DNA from: Microbispora triticiradicis
GTDB lineage: Bacteria; Actinomycetota; Actinomycetes; Streptosporangiales; Streptosporangiaceae
Assembly (NCBI GenBank): GCA_003260025.2
Contig: QFZU02000056.1
Location: forward strand, 78,245 to 142,244
DNA length: 64,000 nucleotides
Reading direction: 5' to 3'
Shown here: piece by piece, positions 35,978-44,991 of the stretch
Layout: each line of letters begins with the position of its first letter
How positions within the stretch are numbered: position 1 is the stretch's first letter
Position numbers and translations under genes: made by a program
Notes under the pieces: model-generated
What the model was told of the DNA's origin: nothing
Database searches by the model: none
Seen by the model: only the letters and a program-made list of their open reading frames with translations

Positions 35978-36640
35978 GTGGCCAGGGGAAAGCTCATGCA
36001 CCGTCACTCGGAAAACGATGACGGGGGTGGCGTGATCAATTATCCGCGGGGTTATGAGATTCTGGCCGAAATCGGGTTCGCCGGGCGTCGCCGCAGCGTT
36101 TTCGCCCGTCTGGCCGCGTTGTCCGGGGCGGGGCCGGGCGATCGGATTCTGGACGTCGGCTGCGGCACCGGCTACTGGAGCCGGATGCTGGCTCCTCTCG
36201 TGGGGCCCGAAGGGCGGGTGATCGGTGTCGACCCGTCGCCGCCGATGCTCGAACACGCGCGCCGGCGCTCACCCGGCAACTGCTCCTACGAGGTGGGCGA
36301 GGGGCAGGCGCTGCCCTTCCCGGACGTCTCGTTCGACATCGTGGTCTCCAGCTTCGCGGTGCACCACATGCCGGGCTCGGCCCGAGGCGCAGCCGTGCGG
36401 GAGATGTTCCGCGTCCTGCGGCCGGGCGGACGGCTGCTGATCGCCGAGTTCCGCCCGCCGGTCAACCCACTCGCCGCCCGCTTGGCCGAGATGGTGGCGG
36501 GTCCGGCGGTACGGCCCACCATGCCGGAACTGCTCGCCACCCTGGTGCCCGGCGCCGGTCTCCGCGTCGAGAGCACGGGCACCGTGGGGCCGGTGCTCTA
36601 CTACGTGAACGCCGTCCGCCCTCCCGCCACCCACTCCTGA
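35978..36640 (+). CDS. class I SAM-dependent methyltransferase
   Basis: 220 residues. SAM motif I ILDVGCGTGYWSRML, motif II region FDIVVSSFAVHHMP and post-motif LRPGGRLLIAEF fit the UbiE/Methyltransf_11 class. GTG start with GGGGGAGG before it. Divergent from the TetR regulator, which probably controls it. Substrate unknown; possible drug or small-molecule methylation. Confidence 0.9.
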   Translation: MARGKLMHRHSENDDGGGVINYPRGYEILAEIGFAGRRRSVFARLAALSGAGPGDRILDVGCGTGYWSRMLAPLVGPEGRVIGVDPSPPMLEHARRRSPGNCSYEVGEGQALPFPDVSFDIVVSSFAVHHMPGSARGAAVREMFRVLRPGGRLLIAEFRPPVNPLAARLAEMVAGPAVRPTMPELLATLVPGAGLRVESTGTVGPVLYYVNAVRPPATHS

Positions 36641-36645
36641 ATTCC

Positions 36646-36663
36646 AGAGGAGGCCGCTCCTCT
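36646..36663. terminator. short hairpin after the methyltransferase gene
   Basis: AGAGGAG/CTCCTCT stem with GCCG loop just after the stop codon. Confidence 0.5.
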
Positions 36664-36714
36664 CTGCGCGAACAGGCGTGTCGCCGGAGATCCGGCCGTG
36701 TCAGACTTCCAGGC

Positions 36715-37086
36715 ATGGCAGCTTCCGGCCGACCAGTCGTCGTCGACATCCGGACGCGCCGGGCAGGCGAGAAGCGCGGCCCGGAGATCCCCGACGGCCC
36801 CGACCCGTTGCTGCGCAGCGTGTACGGCGAGATCCTCCGCGACGAGCGGCTGGACCAGGACCGCACGCTCGACGACGTGGCGCGTGCGGTCGGGATGTCC
36901 AAGCAGTATCTGTCGGAGGTCGAGCGCGGCCGCAAGGAGCCGTCGTCGGAGATGCTGCACTCGGTGTGCGACGCGCTCGGGCTGCCGATCGAGCACCTGC
37001 TCACCCGCGCCGTACGGCGGATCACGGCGTCGCGCCGGATCGCCGGGCGTGAGGCGTCCGGCACGACGCTGCTGCTGGCGGCGTGA
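36715..37086 (+). CDS. XRE-family activator, PopR/ClgR-like, with LAA degron
   Basis: 123 residues. A Cro/CI helix-turn-helix covers about 50-95: TLDDVARAVGMSKQYLSEVE, RGRKEPSSEMLHSVCDALGL. This is the sequence type of the streptomycete regulators ClgR and PopR that activate clp genes. The protein ends in LLLAA; two terminal alanines are, to my knowledge, the ClpP degradation signal of PopR and ClgR. It is convergent with a clpP-clpP operon only three bases away, whose promoter carries a PopR-like box (38328-38342). A feedback loop is likely: the activator drives the proteases that then degrade it. Confidence 0.88.
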   Translation: MAASGRPVVVDIRTRRAGEKRGPEIPDGPDPLLRSVYGEILRDERLDQDRTLDDVARAVGMSKQYLSEVERGRKEPSSEMLHSVCDALGLPIEHLLTRAVRRITASRRIAGREASGTTLLLAA

Positions 37087-37089
37087 GCG

Positions 37090-37680
37090 CTACCCGCGGG
37101 TCGCGATCAGTTCGTCGGCCAGGCCGTACTCGATGGCCTCGCGGGCGCTGAAGATCCGGTCCCGGTCGGTGTCCCTGCGCAGCCGCTCGACGTCCACCCC
37201 CGTGTGGCGGCTGAGGATCTCCTCGGTCTGCACGCGCATCCGCATCACCTCGGCCGCCTGCAACGCCAGGTCGGAGATGGTGCCCTGCCCCTGGGTGGAC
37301 GGCTGGTGCAGCAGCACGCGGGAGTGCGACAGCACGAACCGCCGTCCGGGGGCTCCGGCGGCGAACAGCACCGCGGCGGCCGAGGCCGCCTGGCCCATGC
37401 AGTACGTTGCGACCTTCGCGCGGATGAACTGCATGGTGTCGTAGATCGCGAGCATCGCGGTCGACGACCCGCCGGGGGAGTTGATGTACAGGTTGATCTC
37501 CTGGTCCGGGCTGTCCGCCTCCAGGTGGAGCAACTGTGCCATCACGACGTTCGCGACGCCGTCGTCGATCTCGGTGCCGAGGAAGATGATCCGCTCGTTG
37601 AGCAGGCGGCTGAAGATGTCGAACGACCGCTCCCCGACCGGCGTCTTCTCGATCACGTACGGGATCGTGTACTGGCTCAT
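37090..37680 (-). CDS. clpP: ATP-dependent Clp protease proteolytic subunit (second of pair)
   Basis: 196 residues. Catalytic triad: Ser100 in [11 protein letters not shown], His125 in VLLHQPS, Asp174 in DTDRDRIF. The substrate-facing motif INSPGGS is present. Start overlaps the stop of the upstream clpP (ATGA), so the two subunits are made together and likely form a mixed tetradecamer. Arrangement and regulator fit the clpP3-clpP4 type operon of streptomycetes, not the housekeeping pair. No Clp ATPase gene is adjacent. Confidence 0.95.
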   Translation of the reverse strand: MSQYTIPYVIEKTPVGERSFDIFSRLLNERIIFLGTEIDDGVANVVMAQLLHLEADSPDQEINLYINSPGGSSTAMLAIYDTMQFIRAKVATYCMGQAASAAAVLFAAGAPGRRFVLSHSRVLLHQPSTQGQGTISDLALQAAEVMRMRVQTEEILSRHTGVDVERLRRDTDRDRIFSAREAIEYGLADELIATRG

Positions 37681-38285
37681 GAGGAGAACCCCGTCCGGTT
37701 GGGCGCGGCGTACGGCGCGAGGATGTGGAAGGAGCCGACGATCTCGTCGATCATCCCGTAGTCGCGGGCCTGCTCCGGGGTGAACCAGCGGTCCCGGTCG
37801 CTGTCGGCGGCGATCTCCTCGACGCTCCGGCCCGTCTCGGCGGCGAGGATCTCCTCGGACTGCCGCTTCATGTACCTGAGGTTCTCGGACTGGATGGCGA
37901 TGTCGATCGCCGTGCCGCCGATCCCGGCCGACGGCTGGTGCATCATGATCCGGCTGTGCGCGAGGCTGATCCGCTTGCCGTGCGTGCCGGACGCCAGCAG
38001 CACCTGCCCCATGCTCGCCGCCATCCCAAGCGCGACGGTGACCACGTCGTTCGGGACCAGCTTCATCGTGTCGTAGATCGCGAGGCCGGCCAGCACCGAC
38101 CCGCCCGGTGAGTTGATGTAGAGGATGATGTCGCGTTCGGGGTCCGCCGAGGCCAGCAGCACCATCTCGGCGCACACCCGCTCGGCCATCTCGTCGTCGA
38201 CCTCTCCGGTCAACAGCAGTGTCCGTTGCTGGAACAGCTTCTCGTTCAACCGATCCCGGTAACTCGTGCTCGCTGAAACAGGCAT
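37677..38285 (-). CDS. clpP: ATP-dependent Clp protease proteolytic subunit (first of pair)
   Basis: 202 residues. Catalytic triad Ser91 ([11 protein letters not shown]), His116 (IMMHQPS) and Asp165 (DSDRDRW). The N-terminus [20 protein letters not shown] is typical for actinobacterial second-type ClpP. It lies 64 bp behind a STAND-WD40 gene on the same strand, with a palindrome in the gap that resembles a PopR site. Confidence 0.95.
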   Translation of the reverse strand: MPVSASTSYRDRLNEKLFQQRTLLLTGEVDDEMAERVCAEMVLLASADPERDIILYINSPGGSVLAGLAIYDTMKLVPNDVVTVALGMAASMGQVLLASGTHGKRISLAHSRIMMHQPSAGIGGTAIDIAIQSENLRYMKRQSEEILAAETGRSVEEIAADSDRDRWFTPEQARDYGMIDEIVGSFHILAPYAAPNRTGFSS

Positions 38286-38327
38286 GCCGCCTTTGTATCC
38301 GCCCCACCGCCGCGAACCGGCGATATG

Positions 38328-38342
38328 TCTGCTGACAGCAGA
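38328..38342. promoter_or_regulatory. PopR-like box upstream of the clpP operon
   Basis: TCTGCTGACAGCAGA is a perfect inverted repeat (7-bp arms, 1-bp centre) 43 bp before the clpP start. From memory, PopR of Streptomyces lividans binds TTCTGCC-N3-GGCAGAA; the core TCTGC-N5-GCAGA is identical in spacing. As an RNA hairpin it would be weak, so an operator is the better reading. Confidence 0.65.
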
Positions 38343-38349
38343 TGCGCAC

Positions 38350-41300
38350 TCATGAGTGTGAGAGCCGGACGGCCTGGACCCCCGCGTCGGTACGGACGAC
38401 GGCGATGCCGGGCGTGGGCACGGCGATCTGACGTATCGGGGAGCCGAACTGTACGACATGTTCGGGATGGTCCTGTCCCCGCCACACCAGCAGCCGGCCG
38501 TCGCCAGTGCCCGCGGCGAGGAGCGAGCCGTCCTCCAGAGCGGCCACCGCCCTGACTTCGCTCTCCGGCGGGGCGTCGAGGTTCGTGGAGGCCTCGGGGT
38601 CGTCCAGGTTCTCCACCCGCACTGAGTGTCCGTATCCGAAGACCAGTGCCCGCCCGTTCTCGTGCAGGATCGAGACGGCGTTCGTCTGGGGGAGGAGCAG
38701 GTGCCCGGTGATCCGGTGTCCCTGGGCGGAGAGGTGGTGGACGAGCGCCACACCACCGACGAACACCTCGTGGCCCTGTGAACCGGCCACCGGCGTCATC
38801 CACTGCACGGCGTTGCTCGTGCCGACCGCGAGGGGGTGCACGCCGGGCGCTGGCAGCGGGGTGCCGTCCCACCGGTCCTCGCCGGCGGTCAGCGTCCACA
38901 GCACGGGCTCCTCCCAGTCGCCCGCGGCAAGCAACCGGCCGCCGTCCCCCACCACGGTGACCTCGTGGATGACGCCGGGACGGCCGAGATGCACATCGGT
39001 CACGAGCGTCTCCCCGGAGGGCCCGGGTGTCCACAGCCGCAGGGCGGCCTCCGGCCCCCACTGCCCGTAGGCGGCCACGCAGACCCGGCGCTTCCACCGC
39101 CAGAGGCGGACACCCGCCGTGACCAGCTCTCCCGTCTCCAGGGGTTGCGTACGGCCCTCCTCGCGCAGCACGACGGAGCCGTCGGCGAGCACGGCCGCGA
39201 CGACCGGCCGGCCGGACTCGTCGGCCAGCGCGTCGACGTCGATCACCGGGGCGCCCAGCTCACCGACCGGAGGCGGGAGCAGGTCCGCTCCGGATCGCAA
39301 CGGCCACTCCCGGATCGTGCCGCCCACCGCCGACTCCCCAGACACCAGCACGAGGCCTCCGTCCAGCTCCGAGAACATTACGGCGGAGACCGGCTCCCCC
39401 CATGGCAACAGGGACTCCACCACGGGCTCGTCCTCGCCGGGATCGTGCACCAGCGTGACCCCGCCGTCATGCCCGCCGGTGACCAGGTGGAGGCGGCCGT
39501 CCACCTCCAGGAGATCGACGGAGGTCACCCCGCCGGACAGCAGGACGATCTCGCGTGACTCGGGCGGCCCGTCGTCGGGATTCATGTCGCGGAGGTGTAG
39601 TTCGCGTACCTCCCGCAGCACGTCCGCATAGCCGTTCCGGCCCCGGCGCATCCTCGACTGCAAGAGAAGGCCCTCGGAGAGAAAGGCGGTGTCGAGCTGC
39701 CAGGCGGCCGGCTCGTGGCCGCCGATGCCGGTACGTTTCTCCGAGTCGTCGTCACCGAAGACGATCACGTCCGTCACACCGTCGCTGTATCCCGCCGCGA
39801 GCGCGAAGCGTCCGGTGTCGCCGCTCAGGAACGTGGTCGTACCGCACCAGGTGGGCGGATCCGGCGGACGGATCACCGGCTGGCGGTCGATCTCCCCGTG
39901 CAGGCCCCAGAGGATCACCGCGCCGTCGGCTCCGCCGGACAGCACGCCGTCGTCGAGCCCTCCCGCCAGCGACAGCACCGGGCCTTCGTGGGCGGGCACC
40001 GGTTCCGTGACCGGTTCGCCGGTGAACGGGTCGACCGCCTGGACGATCCCGTCGGCGTACCCGAGCACCACGACCGCCCGGCCTTCCAGCACTGTGGGGG
40101 CCATCGCGGTCACCGGCGAGCCGGGACGTGCCGGCACGGAACCGGTCACCTCCATCCGCTCCGGGTCCGCCAGCCACACCTGGTCCAGCGCCGCCACCGC
40201 CAGCACCGCCTCGTCTCCGGTGCCGAGGAGTGCGAGCCGGGCGGCCGGCGTGCCCGACGGCAGCGTCAGGACGCCGAGCACCGTGTGGGTGCGCAGGTCC
40301 CAGAACCGCACCGTGCCGTCCGGGGCCGCGGTGACGACGGTCGTGCCGTCCGGACGCGGGAACCACAGCATGGCGAGCACACCGCCGGGGTGCGCGCCGA
40401 CGACACGTCCCGGATGATGGCGGAGCATCGAGGCCCACAACGGGGTCCACCGGCGCTCCGGCAGGAGCCCGGCGAACGCCGTCGCCGCCTTCGCCTCGCC
40501 CAGTTCGTACGCCGCCATCTGCAGGTAGGACGCGCGTTCGCCCCGGTCGCGGTCCGCGAGCAGCCGGCCGGCACGCCGGTAGACCTCGGCGTACCGGCCC
40601 GTGACGCCGGGCCTGGACAGCGCGCGCAGTACGCCCCCGGGCTCGGCGGCGACCAGGAAGTCCGGCCGGTTCACCAGGATCGCGAGTTCGCCGATCGCCG
40701 CGGCGTGGGTGGCGAGGTGGTCGCACGCGTACTCTGCCGCGCCGAGCCAGTCGTCGCCGTGGCGGCGGACGAAGTAGCGCAGCACGGCGTGGTGCGCCTC
40801 CTCGACCTGCACCTCCTCCTCGGCGAGATAGTCACGGAAGGAGTCGTGGTAGAGGCGGACGGGCCCCGACCGGGGGGCGCCGAGCAGGAACTGCGCGCAC
40901 TCCTCCAGCACACGGCGCACCCGGGAGCGCGGCAGGCCGGTGATGCCGCACAGCTGCTCGTGGGTGAGCCCCGCACCGCGCGCCACGGTGAGGGCGGCCA
41001 GCACCGGCTCGTACAGGTCCCACCAGAGGTCACGCGAACGCGCGATGTCCGCCCTGAACCAGGCCCGGTACAGGCCGGTCAGCCCTTCGGGCAGGTCGGC
41101 GGGCGGGTCCGGCGGGACCTCGCCTCCGGCCGGCAGGCGCTCGACCACGTGCCGGGCGTAGAGGAAGTTGCCGTCGGCCGCCGCCACGACGCGATCGGCC
41201 CACAGCCGCCACGCCGTCCCGGCGGCGGGCAATCGGCGGTGCACGTACCGCCGGATGTCGTCCTCGCCTGCGGGCCGGTCGGCCCGCAGGTCTAGAGCCG

Positions 41301-41979
41301 GCGGCGGCAGGTCGCGCAGCACCCAGGGATCCGGCCTTGCGGTCACGACGAAGCGCAGCACGTCGGGCAGTTCCGCCGGATTGCCGGCCACGACGCCGAT
41401 CAGGTGGGCGATCGTGTCCTCGGAGTCGTAGCGGTACCCGGCGGACAGGTCGTCCACGACCACCAGAAGCCGCTCGTCCCACCCGTCCGCCACAGCGGCT
41501 TCCAGAGGGCGCCGGACCAGGTGCGCGAACGCCTGCCGGGTCGGCACGCTCCCGGACACGCGTATCTGGACGTTGGCGACCCGCGCACCCGCCTCCACCG
41601 TGCCGATGGTCTGCGTGCTGTTGATCGTGATGACCGCGGCCGCGCCCGCGGCCGACGCGGCCAGCGCGTCGGCGAACCGGGGTATGCGGCGGGCGAGCGC
41701 GCCCGACAACGCGCGGACGAAGTCCAGCGCGTCGAGTGTGCGCTCGTCACTCGCGTCACAGAAGTGGGCCAGCACCACGTCCGGCCGTTCCGGGCGGGCG
41801 TCCCCTCCGCCCGGCGTGTCGTGCTCGTCCTCCGGCGCCGCGAGCCGAGCGGCGAACACCGTCTTCCCCGTGCCCGGCGGACCGGTGACCAGGAAGATCC
41901 GCGTGTCCTCCGTGCGCAGCCACCGGTCCAGCCGGGCCGTGATCCAGGGCCGGGGCACGAGCCCGGCGACGTCGGGCAT
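38350..41979 (-). CDS. STAND-type NTPase with C-terminal WD40 repeats
   Basis: 1209 residues. The ATG at 41979 starts close before the P-loop; the frame upstream overlaps the next gene and is not coding. Walker A is FLVTGPPGTGKTVF (about 29-42), followed by AHFCDASDERTLDALDFVRA, a Walker B LLVVVDDLSAGY, and a sensor-like RFVVTARPDPW. A winged-helix/helical region covers about 300-560. The rest (about 600-1209) is a WD40-like beta-propeller (for example DGTVRFWDLRTHTVLGVL, SGGADGAVILWGL). STAND-WD40 proteins are sensor switches, many in bacterial conflict systems. There is no effector domain in the protein itself; the small gene 35 bp upstream may provide it. Confidence 0.9.
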   Translation of the reverse strand: MPDVAGLVPRPWITARLDRWLRTEDTRIFLVTGPPGTGKTVFAARLAAPEDEHDTPGGGDARPERPDVVLAHFCDASDERTLDALDFVRALSGALARRIPRFADALAASAAGAAAVITINSTQTIGTVEAGARVANVQIRVSGSVPTRQAFAHLVRRPLEAAVADGWDERLLVVVDDLSAGYRYDSEDTIAHLIGVVAGNPAELPDVLRFVVTARPDPWVLRDLPPPALDLRADRPAGEDDIRRYVHRRLPAAGTAWRLWADRVVAAADGNFLYARHVVERLPAGGEVPPDPPADLPEGLTGLYRAWFRADIARSRDLWWDLYEPVLAALTVARGAGLTHEQLCGITGLPRSRVRRVLEECAQFLLGAPRSGPVRLYHDSFRDYLAEEEVQVEEAHHAVLRYFVRRHGDDWLGAAEYACDHLATHAAAIGELAILVNRPDFLVAAEPGGVLRALSRPGVTGRYAEVYRRAGRLLADRDRGERASYLQMAAYELGEAKAATAFAGLLPERRWTPLWASMLRHHPGRVVGAHPGGVLAMLWFPRPDGTTVVTAAPDGTVRFWDLRTHTVLGVLTLPSGTPAARLALLGTGDEAVLAVAALDQVWLADPERMEVTGSVPARPGSPVTAMAPTVLEGRAVVVLGYADGIVQAVDPFTGEPVTEPVPAHEGPVLSLAGGLDDGVLSGGADGAVILWGLHGEIDRQPVIRPPDPPTWCGTTTFLSGDTGRFALAAGYSDGVTDVIVFGDDDSEKRTGIGGHEPAAWQLDTAFLSEGLLLQSRMRRGRNGYADVLREVRELHLRDMNPDDGPPESREIVLLSGGVTSVDLLEVDGRLHLVTGGHDGGVTLVHDPGEDEPVVESLLPWGEPVSAVMFSELDGGLVLVSGESAVGGTIREWPLRSGADLLPPPVGELGAPVIDVDALADESGRPVVAAVLADGSVVLREEGRTQPLETGELVTAGVRLWRWKRRVCVAAYGQWGPEAALRLWTPGPSGETLVTDVHLGRPGVIHEVTVVGDGGRLLAAGDWEEPVLWTLTAGEDRWDGTPLPAPGVHPLAVGTSNAVQWMTPVAGSQGHEVFVGGVALVHHLSAQGHRITGHLLLPQTNAVSILHENGRALVFGYGHSVRVENLDDPEASTNLDAPPESEVRAVAALEDGSLLAAGTGDGRLLVWRGQDHPEHVVQFGSPIRQIAVPTPGIAVVRTDAGVQAVRLSHS

Positions 41980-42014
41980 AGGGGAACGCCCGGGCGCCGC
42001 GGCAGGCCCGGTGC

Positions 42015-42572
42015 TCAACCGCTCCGGCCGTCCAGGTCGACCCCGACCGCCTCGCCGCCCGCGGACACCCGGCCGATCCGCATCTCGGCACGGACCTCCG
42101 TGCCGGGGTGGAGCCCGCCCCGCGCCCGCAGACCCGCCAGATATCCCTCGACCACATCCGCCTCGACGGCCACGTCGATCCCCGAGCCCGTCGGCTCCCG
42201 CTGCTCGCCCCTGAACGTGATCCGCTGGCCGTACGCGACCTCCAGCACCCGCCGAAGGGCGTCGACCGTGTCGAGCAGGCCGCGGTCGCCCGGGTCGGGC
42301 ACGCGCCCCTCCTCGGCGTACTCGATCAGCGCGCGGCGGAGCGACGTCAGGGACTCGGCGTTCCGAGCGACGACGCTGTCCGCTACCTCGGCCGCGGACA
42401 GCGGGGCGTCCAGCACCCCGGCGGCGGAGCCGGGCACCTCGACCACCTCGCGGTCCCGTCTCTCCCGCCACCGTTTCAGCAGTTCTCGTGCCTCGTCGTA
42501 GAGGAACGTGATCCCCTCGCTGAGCGCCACCGCCCCCAGCGCCGCGAGACTCAACGAGTCCGACAATCCCAT
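42015..42572 (-). CDS. small protein paired with the STAND-WD40 gene
   Basis: 185 residues of no recognised family. The N-terminus MGLSDSLSLAALGAVALSEG then ITFLYDEARELLKRWRERRD suggests a hydrophobic hairpin or membrane-associated helix followed by a charged helix. The second half contains helical and short beta segments (RRVLEVAYGQRITFRGEQRE, TEVRAEMRIGRV). ATG with GGGAGG before it. The gene pair is probably one transcript; an effector or signalling-adaptor role next to a STAND NTPase is inference. Confidence 0.82.
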   Translation of the reverse strand: MGLSDSLSLAALGAVALSEGITFLYDEARELLKRWRERRDREVVEVPGSAAGVLDAPLSAAEVADSVVARNAESLTSLRRALIEYAEEGRVPDPGDRGLLDTVDALRRVLEVAYGQRITFRGEQREPTGSGIDVAVEADVVEGYLAGLRARGGLHPGTEVRAEMRIGRVSAGGEAVGVDLDGRSG

Positions 42573-42613
42573 CGCCTCCCGTCGCCTGTCTGTCGGCTGG
42601 GGGCGACGTGTCG

Positions 42614-42814
42614 TTACGCCGTATGCTCCCGGCGGGGCTCCACGTGGGCGTCCGGGCCGGGGAAGATCAAGGTCTCGTGCTCCTCGTCCAGCCACCGGAC
42701 CACATAGGGCGGGGACCCGTCGCTGTGGTGGAGGGCCGTGATGACGCCCGTACGGCGAGGTCCGTCCAGGTGAAGGCTCTCGATGATCAACCGGTCGCCC
42801 ACTGCCGCTTTCAT
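42614..42814 (-). CDS. DUF1918 domain protein
   Basis: 66 residues, a complete DUF1918: KAAVGDRLIIESLHLDGPRR.. TGVITALHHSDGSPPYVVRW and EHETLIFPGPDAHVEP. A small SH3-like beta-barrel of unknown function common in actinobacteria. Start at ATG 42814 with GAAGGGGG upstream. It lies 41 bp before the STAND partner gene. Confidence 0.9.
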   Translation of the reverse strand: MKAAVGDRLIIESLHLDGPRRTGVITALHHSDGSPPYVVRWLDEEHETLIFPGPDAHVEPRREHTA

Positions 42815-42922
42815 GTACGCCCCCTTCTCCCCCGTCGCTGCCATTCCAGCGTGGCCCGGGCCGCGCCTTCCGCTTAGGGCAGGAGGTCCCGTAACCGAGG
42901 GACCTCCGTCGCCGAGGGTGGG

Positions 42923-44938
42923 TCAGTCTCCGGGGTTTCGTCCGGCCTCACGGGCGGGCTCGCGCGGCCGGCCTCCGATGCGGTAGGGCCGCATCATCTC
43001 GTTGTCCTCGTGCTCCAGCATGTGGCAGTGCCACACGAAGAGCCCGGCCCGGTCGAAGTGGGCCTTGACCCGGGTCACCTCCCGGGGCAGGGCGATGACC
43101 GTGTCCTTGCGTCCCCGCTCCCAGGGCCGCGCCGGCCGCGCCGGACCGTGGAACGGCGTGCGGTCCACCACCTCGAAAAGGATCTCGTGGATGTGGATGG
43201 GATGCGCGTCCGGCGTGAGGTTGTGGAACTCCCACATCTCGACGTCGCCGACGCCCGGGTTCTCCGTGACCGGGTCGTGCCACTTTCTCGCGGCCCATCC
43301 CCGCCCGGCGGCTTCGCCCAGCAGCGTCGTGACGGGACCCGCCCCCCGGACGGCGGAGCTCTGCTCCAGCAGGGCGAGCCTCCTCGTCCGTACGGCCGGG
43401 CCGAGCCGGGCGGCCTGGGGGAGCTCCAGCTGGTCGGGCGGCACGCTGAGGTCACGGCCGGAGGCCGGCCGTACCAGGAACTTCAGCACCTGCCCGGTGG
43501 TGGCGGGATCGGCGGGCGGGGCCGCGGTCTCCCCCCGGTACGGCCCGTCGGGCCCCTCGTTCACCAGGTAGAGCGGGGTGCCCGGCGGAACGCACGTGAA
43601 GTCGACCACCACGTCGGCGCGTTCGGCAGGGGCCAGCAGCAGCCGGTCGAGCGCGACCGGCGCGGGCAGGAACGCGCCGTCGGCGCCGATCTGCCAGAAC
43701 GGCAGCGCCGATCGGACGGGCCGGGCCACCGGCGAGCCGGCGATGCCGAGGGCGAGGACCCTGGCGTTGCAGCCGTTGAGGAAGCGGAACCGGTAACGGC
43801 GCCGCTCGACCTCCAGCAGCGGCCAGGTCCGGCCGTTCGCCGTCATGGCGGCGCCGAAGAACTCCGGCACCCAGATGGGCGGGACGTCGGTGCGCGGGAC
43901 GTACGGGCCGCCGTACCCGCCGGCCGCCCGGCTGCCGGGGTAGTGGAGCGAGCCGTCCGAGGTGAACGTCCTGTCCTGGATCACGATCGGGATCTCGTGG
44001 CAGCGGGTCCCCGCCGGATCGCCCGCCCCCGCCCCCGGCGCCGGCCCGGGTAGGACGCCGGACGGCAGGTCGGCCGGGCCGCCCCGGAGCAGGTAGAACC
44101 CGGCCATGCCGGCGTAGACGTTGAGCCGGGTCACCCCGAGCGCGTGGTCGTGGTACCAGAGGGTGCCCGGGTGCTGGTCGTTGCCGTACCGGTTGACGGC
44201 CGACCCGGTGTACCAGGCGACGCCCGTCCGGCCCTCGAAGGCGGCGGCGAAGCCCGCGTACCGGGACCCCTCCCGCGCGTAGCCGGCCGGGGTGTCCCCG
44301 GCGGCCAGGAACCACGCCTCGGGGTGTCCGTCGCTGTCGTCCGGGCTGTGCCCGCCGTGCAGGTGGGTCACCACCGGGACCGGCCCCCGGTAGGGCCCTG
44401 GGGTGGCGGCGAACGCGGGCCTGCCGTCGCGGCCCGGCGGGCCGCCGGGCGGGTTCGCCCAGTGCAGCGTCGGATCGACGGGCAGCAGGTGCGGGACATG
44501 ATCGCCCCACCGGTCCACCAGCTCGTTCACCCAGGTCACCTGGACGGGACGGTCCACCCGGGCCTCGATCGTGCGTCCCGGAACGGCGAACGTGCCCCGG
44601 TGCGGGGCCGAGCCGTAGCCGAAGACGGTCGTGGGCGGTGCGCCGGGCGGCAGGATCTGCTGCCGGAACCGGCGCACGCCGATGACGTAGCGGTCGAGCG
44701 AGCCGTCACCCGTGGGCGCGGCCGGCATCACCGTGGGCATCACGGCGGGAACGGGCAGCGCGGCCACGTACTTGGGCACGGACGCGGCGTCGAGCAGCGG
44801 GGCCCCGGCGGGCGCCGGCCGGCGGGTGGGTCCCGCCGGGCCGCGCGCCCCCACGAGCGTGACCGCCGCGCATCCTTTGAGGAAGTCCCGCCTGGTCAGC
44901 CGTCGTGTGACCCGCCGTATGCCCCGTCGTGTGTTCAT
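42923..44938 (-). CDS. Tat-exported multicopper oxidase (CotA/bilirubin oxidase-like)
   Basis: 671 residues. A twin-arginine signal (RRLTRRDFLKGCAAVTLVG) leads to three cupredoxin domains. The four copper motifs are present: HLHGGHSPD, WYHDHALGVTRLN, HPIHIHEILFEV and HCHMLEHEDNEMM, the last with T1 Cys and axial Met. It oxidises phenols, bilirubin-like compounds or metals outside the cell. Start ATG 44938; a GTG at 44962 is possible. Copper chaperones elsewhere in the window (9061) could supply it. Confidence 0.93.
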   Translation of the reverse strand: MNTRRGIRRVTRRLTRRDFLKGCAAVTLVGARGPAGPTRRPAPAGAPLLDAASVPKYVAALPVPAVMPTVMPAAPTGDGSLDRYVIGVRRFRQQILPPGAPPTTVFGYGSAPHRGTFAVPGRTIEARVDRPVQVTWVNELVDRWGDHVPHLLPVDPTLHWANPPGGPPGRDGRPAFAATPGPYRGPVPVVTHLHGGHSPDDSDGHPEAWFLAAGDTPAGYAREGSRYAGFAAAFEGRTGVAWYTGSAVNRYGNDQHPGTLWYHDHALGVTRLNVYAGMAGFYLLRGGPADLPSGVLPGPAPGAGAGDPAGTRCHEIPIVIQDRTFTSDGSLHYPGSRAAGGYGGPYVPRTDVPPIWVPEFFGAAMTANGRTWPLLEVERRRYRFRFLNGCNARVLALGIAGSPVARPVRSALPFWQIGADGAFLPAPVALDRLLLAPAERADVVVDFTCVPPGTPLYLVNEGPDGPYRGETAAPPADPATTGQVLKFLVRPASGRDLSVPPDQLELPQAARLGPAVRTRRLALLEQSSAVRGAGPVTTLLGEAAGRGWAARKWHDPVTENPGVGDVEMWEFHNLTPDAHPIHIHEILFEVVDRTPFHGPARPARPWERGRKDTVIALPREVTRVKAHFDRAGLFVWHCHMLEHEDNEMMRPYRIGGRPREPAREAGRNPGD

Positions 44939-44991
44939 GGCGATCCCCCGCCGCCCCGACACTCCTTTCCATCATGCCCGGATCGGCCGGG

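Noticed and set aside
38328..38342. Palindrome as terminator of the STAND gene
   Set aside because: With only a 1-nt centre the RNA stem would shrink to 5 bp; spacing and sequence fit an operator better.
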